Notes: generated from the letters alone by a model not told the origin. DNA of 64,000 nucleotides from Hyphomicrobiales bacterium (GCA_900470775.1 UCBZ01000006.1:143940-207939); one strand, 5' to 3'; positions 1 to 9,214 are shown, numbered from the stretch's first letter. Translations and numbers: made by a program.

Positions 1-301
1 TGACCTCCTTGGAGCCGAAAAGCTGGCTGAGGACGTCGTTGCCCGCACCCCTCGCATTGTCGGGAATGCCGTCGCCATTGGCGTCGAAGATGCGGCCGAA
101 GGGCTGCGCCGTCATCATCTTCGCCAGCGAGCCGAAGGCGTAGGGGTCCTGCGTCTGGCGTTGCAGCCCCATAGAGAAGGCCGGCAGCAGCGCCTCGATA
201 GCGGCCTGGGTCTGCTGTTGGCTGAGCCCGTATTGCCGCGAGAGGTTCTGCATCGCCTGGCCGTTCTGGGCCTGCTGCATCATCTCGAAGAGATTCATCA
301 T
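1..301 (-). CDS. DUF937 family protein, 3' end beyond the window
   Basis: About 100 residues are visible, beginning MMNLFEMMQQAQ. The protein is rich in Gln, Met and Ala and has a helical N-terminus (QNLSRQYGLSQQQTQAAIEA) followed by a Pro/Gly segment with FDANGDGIPDN, which matches DUF937 (YidB-like) proteins of unknown function. The ATG overlaps the stop of the upstream MATE gene by four bases (ATGA), so the gene is probably translationally coupled to it and is the third gene of an antiporter-MATE-DUF937 operon. The C-terminus lies outside the window. The family assignment is from recognised sequence character; no biochemical role is claimed. Confidence 0.72.
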   Translation of the reverse strand, partial: MMNLFEMMQQAQNGQAMQNLSRQYGLSQQQTQAAIEALLPAFSMGLQRQTQDPYAFGSLAKMMTAQPFGRIFDANGDGIPDNARGAGNDVLSQLFGSKEV

Positions 302-1749
302 GGCGTGCCTCCAACCGGTGCGCGGTCTGTCGCCGCCTGCACCGGGACGATAGCAGTGTCGGGGGTCGAGGCAAGCGGCGCGCCGCCTCCTGCTTTCCGC
401 TCCAGCCGGTTGATGCCGCGATAGGCAAAGACCAGCGCCAGGATGCCGAAGGCGACCGCGCCGAGAGCCGAGCCGACCAGCGCTCCCTTCGGCCCCGCAT
501 ACTGCGCGCCGAGCCAGGCGAGGGGCATCGTGCCCAGCGTGGCGCGGCCCCAGCTGAACAGCGTCGACAGGAACGGCATGCCGAGATTGTTGAAGGCGGC
601 GTTGGCGACGAAGAGCAGCCCGACGAACAGCCACATCGGCCCGGCGATCAGGCAGAAGAACATCACCAGTTCCGCCGTCAGCCCGGTCGCGCCGAAGGCT
701 GAAACGATTGGCCCGCGCAACAGCGCCAGCGCCAAGCCGGCGACGATGACGCAGCCGATCGCGAAACGGGCGGATGCCGCCAGACCGCCGCGCATCCGGT
801 CGAACCGCCCGGCGCCCCAGTTCTGCGCCAAGATCGGGCCGACGGCTCCGGTCAGCGCAAACAGCACGCCGAAGGCGACCGGGACGAGCCGGTCCATGAT
901 GGCGAGCGCCGCCACGGCGGCATCGCCGAAGCGGGCGAAGATGCTGGCAAAGACCGCGTTGGCGATCGGGTTCGAGAGATTGGTCAGGATCGCCGGGCCC
1001 GCGATCGTCATGGCGCGTCCCGTGTCCTGGCGCAGTCCGGCGAGGCTTGGCCGCGCGATCATATCGTGGACCCGAATTGCGCCGTGAAGACCCGTGGCGA
1101 CGATGATGACGCGAGACACCACGATGGCCCAGGCCGCACCGTCGGGCCCGAGCCCGGCCCAGAAGATCAGCAGCGGGTCGAGCCCGGCCGTGACGATGCC
1201 GCCGCCCAGCGTCACGAACATGGCGCGGCGCGCATCGCCGACGGCACGCAGCACGCCGGACAACCCCATGCCGACGGCCATCAGCACGTTGGAGGGCAGC
1301 ACGATCCAGAGGAAGGACAACGCGACCCGGTAGGATTCGTCATGCGCGCCGAGCAGCCGCAGCAGCCAGGGCAGGCAGGGCAGGGTGAGAGCGGTCAGGG
1401 CGATGGCGGCGATCGCCATCAGCGTCATCGTCGAGCCGGCGATCCGCCTGGCGCTTGGCCGGTCGCCGGCACCGAGCGCGCGCGCCGTCAGGGCGGCGAC
1501 CGCGATCATCAGCCCGATATTGATCGAGATCATCAAGTATAGCACGATCGTCGCAAAGCCGACGCCGGCGGTCGCCTCAGGGCGGCCGAGCCAGGAGACG
1601 TAGAGCAGCGACAGGAGGTCGACGACGAAGATCGCCATCAGGCCGATCGCGCCCGTGCCGGTCATGACCGCGACATGGCGCATCAGCGAGCCGCTGACGA
1701 AGACGGCGGGCTTCATGACGGGAGACTCAGAACCGGCGGATGCGCTCAC
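298..1749 (-). CDS. MATE family multidrug/metabolite exporter
   Basis: A 483-residue inner-membrane protein with about twelve hydrophobic segments in two similar halves, the usual size and layout of MATE antiporters, which export cationic drugs or metabolites using H+ or Na+ gradients. Typical stretches are the first helix around GTGAIGLMAIFVVDLLSLLY and the second-half segment AIMDRLVPVAFGVLFALTGA. The annotated start is a GTG that overlaps the antiporter stop (GTGA); an in-frame ATG twelve codons downstream (MKPAVF) is an alternative. It sits between a CPA2 antiporter and a DUF937 gene with four-base overlaps on both sides, so the three genes should be co-transcribed. The substrate cannot be read from the sequence. 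Confidence 0.9.
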   Translation of the reverse strand: MSASAGSESPVMKPAVFVSGSLMRHVAVMTGTGAIGLMAIFVVDLLSLLYVSWLGRPEATAGVGFATIVLYLMISINIGLMIAVAALTARALGAGDRPSARRIAGSTMTLMAIAAIALTALTLPCLPWLLRLLGAHDESYRVALSFLWIVLPSNVLMAVGMGLSGVLRAVGDARRAMFVTLGGGIVTAGLDPLLIFWAGLGPDGAAWAIVVSRVIIVATGLHGAIRVHDMIARPSLAGLRQDTGRAMTIAGPAILTNLSNPIANAVFASIFARFGDAAVAALAIMDRLVPVAFGVLFALTGAVGPILAQNWGAGRFDRMRGGLAASARFAIGCVIVAGLALALLRGPIVSAFGATGLTAELVMFFCLIAGPMWLFVGLLFVANAAFNNLGMPFLSTLFSWGRATLGTMPLAWLGAQYAGPKGALVGSALGAVAFGILALVFAYRGINRLERKAGGGAPLASTPDTAIVPVQAATDRAPVGGTP

Positions 1750-3605
1750 CGTTCGGGCTCGCCGACACCGCCGACCGCGACCTCGGCCCCACCATCCTCG
1801 ATCACCTCCTGCGTTTCCGGCGTCAGCGCCTTCGATTTGGCCTTCGGCTGGACCAGCGGCTCGGGCGTGACGCGCGGCACCCTGTTGATGCCGGCCGCGA
1901 TGCCCTCATGGAACTGGATTTCCATGCGCTGCGCGTCGCGGTCGCGGACATGCTCGATCACGAGGCTGGCCTCGTCATAGGTCAGGCCCAGGCCCTCCAG
2001 CGTCACGCGGCCGAAGCCCAGCGCCGATTCGAAGGTCTCGCGCATCTGGTAGTCGACATCGGCCTTCATCAGCTCGATGGCGTGGACGCGGTCGAAGGCG
2101 CGCGCATGCAGCCGCGCCTGCGGAAACTCGGCCTTGGTCATCTCGACGATGCGCAGCGCCGCCGGCCGGTCGTCGATGCAGATGCAGATGATCCGGGCCT
2201 TGTCGGCGCCGGCCGCGCGCAGCACGTCGAGCCGCGTGCCGTCGCCGTAATAGATCTTGAAGCCGAACTTGGCGGCGGAGCGGATGCGCTCGACATCGGA
2301 ATCGATGACGGTGACGTCGATATGCTGGAGCAGCAGCGCCTGCGTCACGACCTGGCCGAAGCGGCCGAAACCGATGACGATGACGGAAGGCGTCCCCACG
2401 CCGTCGAAATCCTCCTCGATCGTCTCAGGCATGACGCGCGCCAGCAGCCAGGCATCGATTAGCTTGGCGACGACCGGCCCGATCAGCATGGACAAGGCGG
2501 CGAGCGCGGTGGCGATCGCGCCCTGCTGCTGGTCGAGCAGCCCGAGCGATACGCCCAGCGGCAACAGCACGAAGGCGAATTCGCCTGCGGGAGAAAGCAG
2601 CGCGCCGGCCCGGATCGCCTCCGTCGTCGACGAGCACGAGACGCGCAGGATCGAAGCCGCCAGCGCGATCTTGAACAGTACCAGAAGCGGCGCCGCGATC
2701 GCCAGCAGCAGTGCGTTGTCGAGCACCAGCCTGAGGTCGAGCGACATGCCGACCGCCATGAAGAACAGCCCGAGCAGCACGCCGCGGAACGGCTCGATAT
2801 CGGCTTCGAGCTCGTGCCGGAAATGCGATTCCGCCAGCAGCACCCCGGCGAGGAAGGCGCCCATCGCCATCGACAGCCCGACATGCTCCATCAGCATGGC
2901 GGCGCCGAGCACGACCAGCAGAGCCGCGGCCGTCATCACCTCCTTGGCGCCGCTCTTGGCGAGGATGCGGAAGAACGGGTTCAGCACATAGCGCCCGGCG
3001 AGCACGATCGCGGCGATGGCCAGCAGGGCCAGCCCGAGGGCCGCCAGCGCCTGTCCGGTGCCGCCCTTGGCCGCCTCCGTCGTCGCCAGCAGCGGCAGGA
3101 TCGCCAGCGCCGGCGCGATCGAGATGTCCTGGAACAGCAGGATCGAGAAGGTCCGGCGGCCATAGGCCTCGTGGCCGTCGCCGCGCTCCTCCAGCACCTG
3201 CAGCGCGATCGAGGTGGCCGACAGGGCGAGCGCCAGCCCGACGGCCACGGCGCCGCCAACCGACAAACCGAGCCACCACGCCATGGCGCCGATGATCATG
3301 GCGCTCAGCGCCATCTGCGACAGGCCGGCGCCGAGGATGTCCTTGCGCATCGAATAGAGCCGCGACGGCTGCAATTCGAGGCCCACCAGGAAGAGCAGCA
3401 GCACGACGCCGATCTCGGCCGTGCCGCGGATCGCGTCGGGATCGGCGATCAGCGCGAGCACGGAAGGGCCGATCACGATGCCCGCCGCGAGATAGCCGAG
3501 CACGGCGGACTGGCCGAGCTTGCGGAACAGCGGCACGGCGACGACCGCGCCCGCACAGAAGGTCAGGATCGGCGGCAGATAGCTGGTGTGGGAGACGTCG
3601 GCCAT
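1746..3605 (-). CDS. CPA2 monovalent cation:H+ antiporter with TrkA-N domain (KefB/KefC type)
   Basis: 619 residues. Residues 1-385 form a multi-spanning Na+/H+ exchanger domain with the conserved FQDISIAPALAI helix (Gln159-Asp160). Residues from about 405 form a cytosolic Rossmann domain with the nucleotide-binding loop IGFGRFGQ (412-418), followed by an acidic strand end (VIDSD) as in TrkA-N/RCK domains. Kef-type proteins exchange K+ (or Na+) for H+ and protect against electrophiles or alkaline pH. No separate KefF/KefG partner is adjacent. The C-terminal tail of about 90 residues is low-complexity and charged. First gene of the operon; its stop overlaps the MATE GTG. Cation choice is not resolvable from sequence. 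Confidence 0.92.
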   Translation of the reverse strand: MADVSHTSYLPPILTFCAGAVVAVPLFRKLGQSAVLGYLAAGIVIGPSVLALIADPDAIRGTAEIGVVLLLFLVGLELQPSRLYSMRKDILGAGLSQMALSAMIIGAMAWWLGLSVGGAVAVGLALALSATSIALQVLEERGDGHEAYGRRTFSILLFQDISIAPALAILPLLATTEAAKGGTGQALAALGLALLAIAAIVLAGRYVLNPFFRILAKSGAKEVMTAAALLVVLGAAMLMEHVGLSMAMGAFLAGVLLAESHFRHELEADIEPFRGVLLGLFFMAVGMSLDLRLVLDNALLLAIAAPLLVLFKIALAASILRVSCSSTTEAIRAGALLSPAGEFAFVLLPLGVSLGLLDQQQGAIATALAALSMLIGPVVAKLIDAWLLARVMPETIEEDFDGVGTPSVIVIGFGRFGQVVTQALLLQHIDVTVIDSDVERIRSAAKFGFKIYYGDGTRLDVLRAAGADKARIICICIDDRPAALRIVEMTKAEFPQARLHARAFDRVHAIELMKADVDYQMRETFESALGFGRVTLEGLGLTYDEASLVIEHVRDRDAQRMEIQFHEGIAAGINRVPRVTPEPLVQPKAKSKALTPETQEVIEDGGAEVAVGGVGEPER

Positions 3606-3717
3606 GGCTTGCTCGGTTGGAGGGCCGGCTCCACTGCCGACGCGTCCTATCTAGACGGTCGATGCCGATCCTGCGAGAGCTGCACGCGCCGCCAGCCATG
3701 CAAGCGCGTTATTGGCG

Positions 3718-4371
3718 TCAGTTTCGAGCGGGTTCGTTCTCGCGAAAGGGCTGCATCTGCGCTTCCAGTGCCCGTGTGAAAGCGGGGCGTTGCAGGCAGC
3801 GTCCGCGATAGGCCATCAGCGCCGGAAAACCAGCCATGATCTCGTCGGGTACGTCGCGCAGCACTGTCGCCATCATCAGGTCGCCGGCAGTGAAGCGGCC
3901 ATCGAGATAGTCCTTGCCGTCGAGCCAGACGCCGAGCGCGCCGAGTCGCTTCGACAGCATTTCGACGACCTGTGGGCGGCGCTCCGTCGTCCAGGCTTCG
4001 CCGGCATGGAAGATGTCGATGCTCGCGAGATTGGCTACCTGCGGCTCGACCGAGTTCAGGGCGGCCAGAACCCAGGTCGTCACCCGCGCGCGGCCGGCCT
4101 CGTCCTGCGGCGCAAGCGCCCCGGACTTTCGGGCGAGATGCAGGACGATCGCGCCCGATTCGAACATCTCGACCTCGCCGTCGCGAAAGGCCGGCACTTG
4201 CCCGAAAGGCTGCCAGGCCCGGTAGTTTGCTGAGGCCTGGTCGTCGCGACCCAGCAACGTCGCCTCATAGGGCAGGCCGGCCTCTTCCAGCGCCCAGCGC
4301 ACGCGCAGGTCGCGGACATGGCCCTGCGCGAAAGGCGGCACCCAGCGGAAGGCGGAAACACGGATCGTCAT
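3718..4371 (-). CDS. Glutathione S-transferase family protein
   Basis: 217 residues with an N-terminal thioredoxin-like domain (residues 1-85, including the cis-Pro GQVPAFRDG and the FESGAIVLHLA segment that contacts the glutathione gamma-glutamyl group) and an alpha-helical C-terminal domain (95-210). This is the standard cytosolic GST layout and length. A Ser/Tyr in SAFRWVPP may be the catalytic residue, but the class is unclear. Its ATG overlaps the stop of the upstream marR-type gene by four bases, so the two form one operon. A MarR regulator directly upstream suggests that electrophile or oxidant stress induces it; that is inference. Confidence 0.9.
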   Translation of the reverse strand: MTIRVSAFRWVPPFAQGHVRDLRVRWALEEAGLPYEATLLGRDDQASANYRAWQPFGQVPAFRDGEVEMFESGAIVLHLARKSGALAPQDEAGRARVTTWVLAALNSVEPQVANLASIDIFHAGEAWTTERRPQVVEMLSKRLGALGVWLDGKDYLDGRFTAGDLMMATVLRDVPDEIMAGFPALMAYRGRCLQRPAFTRALEAQMQPFRENEPARN

Positions 4372-4874
4372 GGAGTTCTCTCCTGGTTGTTGGACACGGT
4401 GCTGTCGGGCATGGCCGCCATGCCTGGCCAGCGGGCCAGGATGGTCAGTCCCCGTCGCGTTTGCGCCGGGTCGGGGGTATCGAGTTCCGCTTCCAGAGCG
4501 GTGTGCATGGCCTGCCAGACCGGCAGCGCACCCGCGAGCCGGGCGTGTCCCGCCGCGGTCAGCACGGCCCGGCGGGCGCGGCGGTCAGCGGCATCGGCAT
4601 GGAGTTGCGCCAGCCCATCGCGCACCAGCGGCTTCAGTGCGGCGGTCAGCGTCGTCCGGTCGGCGCCGAGCAGGGCGGCAATCTGGCTGATCGAGGCGGG
4701 GTTCGGCCGGTTGAGCGCCATCAGCAGAGAGAACTGCTCGTTGGTCAGGCCGTGAGGCCGCAGCGCTTCGTCGAACCGGCGCGCCAGAACACGGGCCGCG
4801 CGCTGCGTATGCAGGCAAAGGCAGTGGTCGCGAACCTCGAGCGTCTTATCGAACGGCACCGTCGATGGGATCAT
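4368..4874 (-). CDS. MarR family transcriptional regulator of the GST operon
   Basis: 168 residues from ATG at 4874. A TTG at 4898 is also in frame, but it lies inside the palindrome described below, so 4874 is preferred. A winged helix-turn-helix spans about residues 40-110 (ISQIAALLGADRTTLTAAL as HTH, DAADRRARRAVLTAAG as wing). Two cysteines in RDHCLCLHTQ near the N-terminus sit where OhrR-like MarR proteins carry their redox cysteine, so peroxide or electrophile sensing is possible but unproven. The gene is followed with a four-base overlap by the GST gene. The perfect palindrome just upstream is a strong candidate autoregulatory operator. Confidence 0.9.
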   Translation of the reverse strand: MIPSTVPFDKTLEVRDHCLCLHTQRAARVLARRFDEALRPHGLTNEQFSLLMALNRPNPASISQIAALLGADRTTLTAALKPLVRDGLAQLHADAADRRARRAVLTAAGHARLAGALPVWQAMHTALEAELDTPDPAQTRRGLTILARWPGMAAMPDSTVSNNQERTP

Positions 4875-4883
4875 CGGACTATG

Positions 4884-4903
4884 ATAAGTTGATATCAACT
4901 TAT
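4884..4903. promoter_or_regulatory. 20-bp perfect palindrome, candidate MarR operator
   Basis: The 20 bases read ATAAGTTGATATCAACTTAT and are exactly self-complementary. They lie 10-29 bp upstream of the marR-type ATG and about 140 bp upstream of ispH on the other strand. MarR dimers typically bind A/T-rich palindromes of 16-20 bp overlapping their own promoter, so autorepression of the marR-GST operon is the likely role. A/T-rich sequence is rare in this GC-rich window, which supports selection. Confidence 0.75.
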
Positions 4904-5043
4904 TTGTCGAGAGGATGCGTGACCTGGACCAGAACGTGCCGTGTGGATGGTGTTTCGGCCAAGCCTGGACGCACGGAGCTTCCTTGACATCGCCTCTTTC
5001 ACGCCGAAAGAAGACGGTCTCTCACTGGAGCGACATCCCCTTC

Positions 5044-6009
5044 GTGACCAAGCCGCCGCTCGATATCCTGCTTTGCGCGCCGCGTGGCTTCTGCGCCGGC
5101 GTCGTGCGCGCCATCGACGCGGTCGAGAAGGCGCTGATCCTGCATGGCGCGCCGGTCTATGTCCGCCATGAGATCGTGCACAACAAATACGTCGTCGAAT
5201 CGCTGAAGCGGAAGGGCGCGGTCTTCGTCTCCGAGCTCTCGCAGGTCCCCGACGCGACGCGGCCGGTGATCTTCTCGGCCCATGGCGTGGCGAAATCGGT
5301 GCCGGCCGAGGCCGATGAGCGCAAGCTCTTCGCCATCGACGCGACCTGTCCGCTGGTCACAAAAGTCCATCGCGAGGCCGAGGTCCATCACAAGCGCGGC
5401 CGCCATATCCTGCTCGTCGGCCATGCCGGCCACCCCGAGGTGATCGGCACGATGGGGCAGCTGCCGCCGGGCGCGATCACGCTGATCGAGACGCTCGACG
5501 ACGTCGCGACGCTGGAGCCGCCCGCGGGCAAGCCGCTCGCCTTCGTCACCCAGACGACGCTTTCGGTCGACGATACCCGCGGCATCGTCGAGGCCCTGCA
5601 GCAGCGCTTTCCGGAGCTGATCGCCCCGCACAAGGAGGATATCTGCTACGCCACGACAAACCGGCAGGAGGCGGTCAAGCGCGTCGCCCCGCAGGTCGAT
5701 GCGCTGATCGTCGTCGGCTCGCCGAACTCGTCGAACTCGCAGCGCCTGCGCGAGGTCGCCGAGCGTGCCGGCTGCCCGGTGGCGCGGCTGGTGCTGCGCA
5801 CCGACGAGATCGACTGGTCGGTTTTTGGCGCGATCGGCAGCCTCGGCATCACCGCCGGCGCGAGCGCGCCCGAGGTGCTGGTCGAGGAGATCATCGATGC
5901 CTTCGCCGAGCGCTACGAAGTCCGCGTCGAGACGGTCTCGACCGCCGACGAGAACGTCTTCTTCCCGCTGCCGCGCGAATTGCGCGATGCGCCCGCCGCA
6001 GCCGAGTGA
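5044..6009 (+). CDS. ispH: 4-hydroxy-3-methylbut-2-enyl diphosphate reductase (IspH/LytB)
   Basis: Last step of the MEP pathway: it reduces HMBPP to IPP and DMAPP using an iron-sulfur cluster, in the cytosol. The three cluster cysteines are present in APRGFCAGV (Cys17), DATCPLV and [11 protein letters not shown], as are the HGVAKSV and SNSQRL substrate motifs. GTG at 5044 ([10 protein letters not shown]) gives 321 residues, the normal length. An upstream in-frame ATG at 4915 would add 43 residues without family similarity ([10 protein letters not shown]...), so it is disfavoured. thrB follows after 12 bp. ispE, another MEP gene, lies at 60.4 kb. Confidence 0.96.
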   Translation: MTKPPLDILLCAPRGFCAGVVRAIDAVEKALILHGAPVYVRHEIVHNKYVVESLKRKGAVFVSELSQVPDATRPVIFSAHGVAKSVPAEADERKLFAIDATCPLVTKVHREAEVHHKRGRHILLVGHAGHPEVIGTMGQLPPGAITLIETLDDVATLEPPAGKPLAFVTQTTLSVDDTRGIVEALQQRFPELIAPHKEDICYATTNRQEAVKRVAPQVDALIVVGSPNSSNSQRLREVAERAGCPVARLVLRTDEIDWSVFGAIGSLGITAGASAPEVLVEEIIDAFAERYEVRVETVSTADENVFFPLPRELRDAPAAAE

Positions 6010-6021
6010 GCGAGACGAATT

Positions 6022-6987
6022 TTGGCCGTCTATACCGAAGTCCCCGATGACGAGCTGGCGGCGTTCGTCGCGCGCTATGGCATCGGCGATCTGCTCTCCG
6101 TCAAGGGCATCGCCGAGGGCGTCTCGAACTCGAACTTCCTGCTGCACACGACGCAGGCCTTCTTCATCCTGACGCTCTATGAGGAGCGCGTCGACGCGGC
6201 CGATCTGCCGTTCTTCATCGGCCTGATGGAGCATCTCGCCGATCGCGGCCTGATCTGCCCGCAGCCGGTCAAGACGCCCGACGGCGAAGCCGTGGGCCGG
6301 CTCGCAGGGCGCCCCGCCGCGATTGTCACCTTCCTGGATGGGCTGTCGGTGCGCCGTCCCAATTCCATGCATTGCGGCGAGGTCGGCCGTGGCCTTGCGC
6401 TGCTGCATCAGGCCGGCGCCGACTTTCCGATGTCGCGGGTTAATTCGCTGTCGGTACCGGACTGGCGGCCGCTCGCCGATCAGGCCGGCACTGCCGCCGA
6501 TACGGTCTCGCCCGGCCTGTTGCAGCGCCTCCATGCCGAGATCGCGGTGCATGAGGCGAGCTGGCCGCAAGACCTGCCGGGCGGCGTCATCCATGCCGAT
6601 CTCTTCCCCAACAACGTCTTCTTCATCCAGAACCGCCTCTCGGGCCTGATCGATTTCTACTTCGCCTGCACCGACGCCTTCGCCTACGACCTCGCCATCT
6701 GCCTGAACTCATGGTGCTTCGAGGCGGACAACTCCTTCAACCTGACCAAGGGCCAGGCCATGCTGGCGGGCTATCAGAGCGTGCGTCCGCTGACGGAGGC
6801 CGAGATCGAGGCCCTGCCGCAGCTCTGCCGCGGCTCGGCCCTGCGCTTCCTGCTGACGCGGCTGGTCGACTGGCTCAACGTGCCACCGGGCGCGCTGGTC
6901 AAGCCGCATGACCCGCTCGAATACGACCGCAAACTTGCCTTCCACCAGCGCGTCACTGATGCGCGCGATTACGGACTGAAGCTGTGA
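6022..6987 (+). CDS. thrB: Homoserine kinase, APH-fold type (ThrB2)
   Basis: 321 residues of the aminoglycoside-phosphotransferase-like homoserine kinase family used by Rhizobiales and pseudomonads instead of the GHMP kinase. It phosphorylates L-homoserine with ATP, providing the substrate for threonine synthase (thrC at 19-20.5 kb here). The catalytic loop is [14 protein letters not shown] (His191, Asp193, Asn198), followed by the metal-binding Asp211 in GLIDFYF. The start is a TTG, accepted because [15 protein letters not shown] is the expected family N-terminus. Its last codon overlaps the rnhA start (GTGA), indicating translational coupling. Confidence 0.94.
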   Translation: MAVYTEVPDDELAAFVARYGIGDLLSVKGIAEGVSNSNFLLHTTQAFFILTLYEERVDAADLPFFIGLMEHLADRGLICPQPVKTPDGEAVGRLAGRPAAIVTFLDGLSVRRPNSMHCGEVGRGLALLHQAGADFPMSRVNSLSVPDWRPLADQAGTAADTVSPGLLQRLHAEIAVHEASWPQDLPGGVIHADLFPNNVFFIQNRLSGLIDFYFACTDAFAYDLAICLNSWCFEADNSFNLTKGQAMLAGYQSVRPLTEAEIEALPQLCRGSALRFLLTRLVDWLNVPPGALVKPHDPLEYDRKLAFHQRVTDARDYGLKL

Positions 6988-7430
6988 CTGACACCATCGA
7001 GGTCTGGACCGACGGCGCCTGCTCGGGCAATCCGGGACCGGGCGGCTGGGGCGCGATCCTGTCCTACAAGGGCACGGAAAAGGAGCTCTGCGGCGGCGAG
7101 GCGATGACCACCAACAACCGCATGGAGCTGATGGGCGCGATCTCGGCGCTGGAGACGCTGACGCGGCCCTGCACCGTCGCGCTCCACACCGACAGCCAGT
7201 ATCTGCGCCAGGGCATTACCGCCTGGATCCATGGCTGGAAGAAGAACGGCTGGAAGACGGCCGACCGCAAGCCGGTCAAGAACGAGGAGCTCTGGAAGCG
7301 CCTCGATACCGCCCTCGGCAAGCACAAGATCGAGTGGAAATGGGTCAAGGGCCATGCGGGCGACGCGATGAACGAACGCGCCGACGCCCTGGCACGGGCC
7401 GGCATGGCGCCGTTCAAGCCGGGCCGCTAA
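6984..7430 (+). CDS. rnhA: Ribonuclease HI
   Basis: 148 residues. It cleaves the RNA strand of RNA-DNA hybrids. All catalytic residues fall at E. coli numbering: Asp10 ([14 protein letters not shown]), Glu48 (NNRMEL), Asp70 (HTDSQY), His124 (KGHAGD) and Asp134 (NERAD). The basic handle is present around [17 protein letters not shown]. The GTG start overlaps the thrB stop by four bases. ispH-thrB-rnhA is a conserved alphaproteobacterial order. RNase HII is encoded separately at 49.6 kb, so the genome carries both enzymes. Confidence 0.97.
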   Translation: MTDTIEVWTDGACSGNPGPGGWGAILSYKGTEKELCGGEAMTTNNRMELMGAISALETLTRPCTVALHTDSQYLRQGITAWIHGWKKNGWKTADRKPVKNEELWKRLDTALGKHKIEWKWVKGHAGDAMNERADALARAGMAPFKPGR

Positions 7431-7521
7431 GGCGCAAACGCCTGCCGCGGCCCCTTCCCACCATCGCTGCGCCTGTGACAGGATCGGCCCCCTGAACGGT
7501 CTATGTCCAAGGAGTTTCGCT

Positions 7522-7812
7522 ATGCCCAAAGCCTACTGGATCAGCAGCTACCGCGCGGTCAGCAATCCCGACGCGCTCGCGGCCTATGCCAAGCTGGCTG
7601 GCCCGGCGATTGCCGCCGGCGGCGGCAAATTCCTGGCGCGCGGCCTGCCGGCACAGGTCTACGAGGCCGGGCTCCAGCAGCGAACCGTGCTCATCGAGTT
7701 CGACAGCGTCGCGCTGGCGCAGGCGACGCATGACAGCCCGGCCTATCAGGAAGCCCTGGCCGCGCTCGCCGGTGGAGCGGAGCGCGACCTCCGCATCGTC
7801 GAGGGTGTTTAG
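7522..7812 (+). CDS. DUF1330 domain-containing protein
   Basis: 96 residues making up a single small ferredoxin-like alpha/beta domain (MPKAYWISSYRAVSNPDALAAY, then VLIEFDSVALAQA and SPAYQEAL). This pattern is the DUF1330 signature, a dimeric alpha+beta-barrel family of unknown function. A good ribosome binding site (AAGGAG) lies eight bases before the ATG. It follows rnhA by about 90 bp and is followed by a palindromic repeat. Function unknown. Confidence 0.88.
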   Translation: MPKAYWISSYRAVSNPDALAAYAKLAGPAIAAGGGKFLARGLPAQVYEAGLQQRTVLIEFDSVALAQATHDSPAYQEALAALAGGAERDLRIVEGV

Positions 7813-7837
7813 CTGCTGATCTGAGACGGAACCACTT

Positions 7838-7942
7838 CGTCATCCTGGACAAGCTGCGAAGCAGCGCAGATCCGGGATCCATCGTAAGGCGACAACGCTC
7901 TACGATGGATCCCGGGACGCCCTCCGGGCGCCCAGGATGACG
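7838..7942. repeat. Palindromic intergenic repeat, family A
   Basis: A nested inverted repeat in the gap between a DUF1330 gene and the convergent LLM gene. Outer arms CGTCATCCTGG (7838-7848) and CCAGGATGACG (7932-7942) pair perfectly. Inner arms at 7872-7886 and 7901-7915 pair over 15 bp and contain CCGGGATCCAT. The same core and outer ends occur at 42640-42740. It resembles REP/RIME-type elements and could also act as a shared terminator. Confidence 0.82.
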
Positions 7943-7983
7943 CGCTTTTCTTTGCGAAGTCAGCGTGCTTTAGACATTCGACC

Positions 7984-9006
7984 TCACCTCCAACCCAACC
8001 CCGGCGCGACCTGCGTCAGGATCGCCTCGATGACATGGGCGTTGTAATCGACGCCGAGCTGGTTGGGCACCGTCAGCAGCAGCGTGTCGGCTTCCGCGAT
8101 GGCTTCGTCCTGCGCCAATTCCCTGATCAGCTTGTCCGGCTCGGCGGCATAGCTGCGCCCGAAGATCGCCCGCGTGTTGTCGTCGATATAGCCGATGCTG
8201 TCGTCGCCCTGGTTGCCGCGGCCGAAATAGGCGCGGTCGCGGTCGTCGACCAGCGCGAAGATGCTGCGGCTGACCGAGACGCGTGGGCTGCGCTCGTGCC
8301 CGGCCTCCTTCCAGGCCTCGCGATAGGCGCGGATCTGCTTGGCCTGCTGGATGTGGAAGGGTTCGCCGGTCTCGTCATTCTTCAGCGTCGAGCTTTGCAG
8401 GTTCATGCCGAGCTTCGCCGCCCAGATCGCGGTGGCATCCGAGCTGGCGCCCCACCAGATGCGCTCGCGCAGGCCCGGCGCATGCGGTTCCAGCCGCAGC
8501 AGGCCGGGCGGATTGGGAAACATCGGGCGCGGATTGGGCTTGGCGAAGCCTTCGCCGCGCAGCACGTCGAGGAAGACCTCGGTGTGGTGCCGGGCCATGT
8601 CGGCGTCTGTCTGGCCCTCCGTGGGCGCGTAGCCAAAATGCCGCCAGCCCTCGATCACCTGTTCCGGCGAGCCGCGGCTGATGCCGAGCTGTAGGCGCCC
8701 GCGCGAGATCAGGTCGGCAGAGCCGGCATCCTCCGCCATGTAGAGCGGGTTCTCGTAGCGCATGTCGATCACGCCGGTGCCGATCTCGATGCGGCTGGTC
8801 CTCGCGCCGACCGCCGCCAGCAGGGGGAAGGGCGAGGCGAGCTGCCGCGCGAAATGATGCACCCGGAAATAAGCGCCGTCGGCGCCGAGTTCCTCCGCCG
8901 CCACGGCAAGCTCGATCGACTGAAGCAGGGTGTCGCCGGCCGAGCGGGTCTGCGATTGCGGGGAGGGGTTCCAGTGCCCGAACGAGAGGAAGCCGATCTT
9001 TTTCAT
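7984..9006 (-). CDS. LLM class flavin-dependent oxidoreductase (luciferase-like)
   Basis: 340 residues of the bacterial-luciferase-like TIM-barrel family, which uses reduced FMN or F420. Hallmarks are ELGADGAYFRVHHF (early strand with His), RIEIGTGVIDMRYENPLYMAEDAGSADLIS, and GRLQLGISRGSPEQVIEGW, the phosphate-binding turn. It has the usual length. The substrate is unknown; such monooxygenases act on aldehydes, sulfonates, nitriloacetate or alkanes. It stands alone, with palindromic repeat A downstream. The start ATG (MKKIGFLSFGHWNP) is well supported. Confidence 0.9.
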   Translation of the reverse strand: MKKIGFLSFGHWNPSPQSQTRSAGDTLLQSIELAVAAEELGADGAYFRVHHFARQLASPFPLLAAVGARTSRIEIGTGVIDMRYENPLYMAEDAGSADLISRGRLQLGISRGSPEQVIEGWRHFGYAPTEGQTDADMARHHTEVFLDVLRGEGFAKPNPRPMFPNPPGLLRLEPHAPGLRERIWWGASSDATAIWAAKLGMNLQSSTLKNDETGEPFHIQQAKQIRAYREAWKEAGHERSPRVSVSRSIFALVDDRDRAYFGRGNQGDDSIGYIDDNTRAIFGRSYAAEPDKLIRELAQDEAIAEADTLLLTVPNQLGVDYNAHVIEAILTQVAPGLGWR

Positions 9007-9214
9007 GAAGTGCCGTCCGCGATGCGTTGCCGACGCAGCTGCGCCGGAGGTGAAACGATGTCACACCGGCATATAGGGATGGTGGCGTCCGCCCCCGATT
9101 GCGGCGATGCAAACGCGACGCTGCAGCAGCGCCATCGGCGGGCGGCATTCGAATGGAGGATGTGCCGGCGCCCAAGCTGGGCGGTAACGGCTTTGCGCGC
9201 GCGTGGCGATCGGA

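Noticed and set aside
4915..5043. N-terminal extension of IspH by 43 residues
   Set aside because: IspH is about 310-325 residues, and the motif start at GTG 5044 gives the right length; the extension has no family similarity.
4999..6594. Minus-strand ORF of 531 codons opposite ispH and thrB
   Set aside because: Arg/Asp/Gly-rich translation with no family character; it is the antisense shadow of two clear genes in GC-rich DNA.
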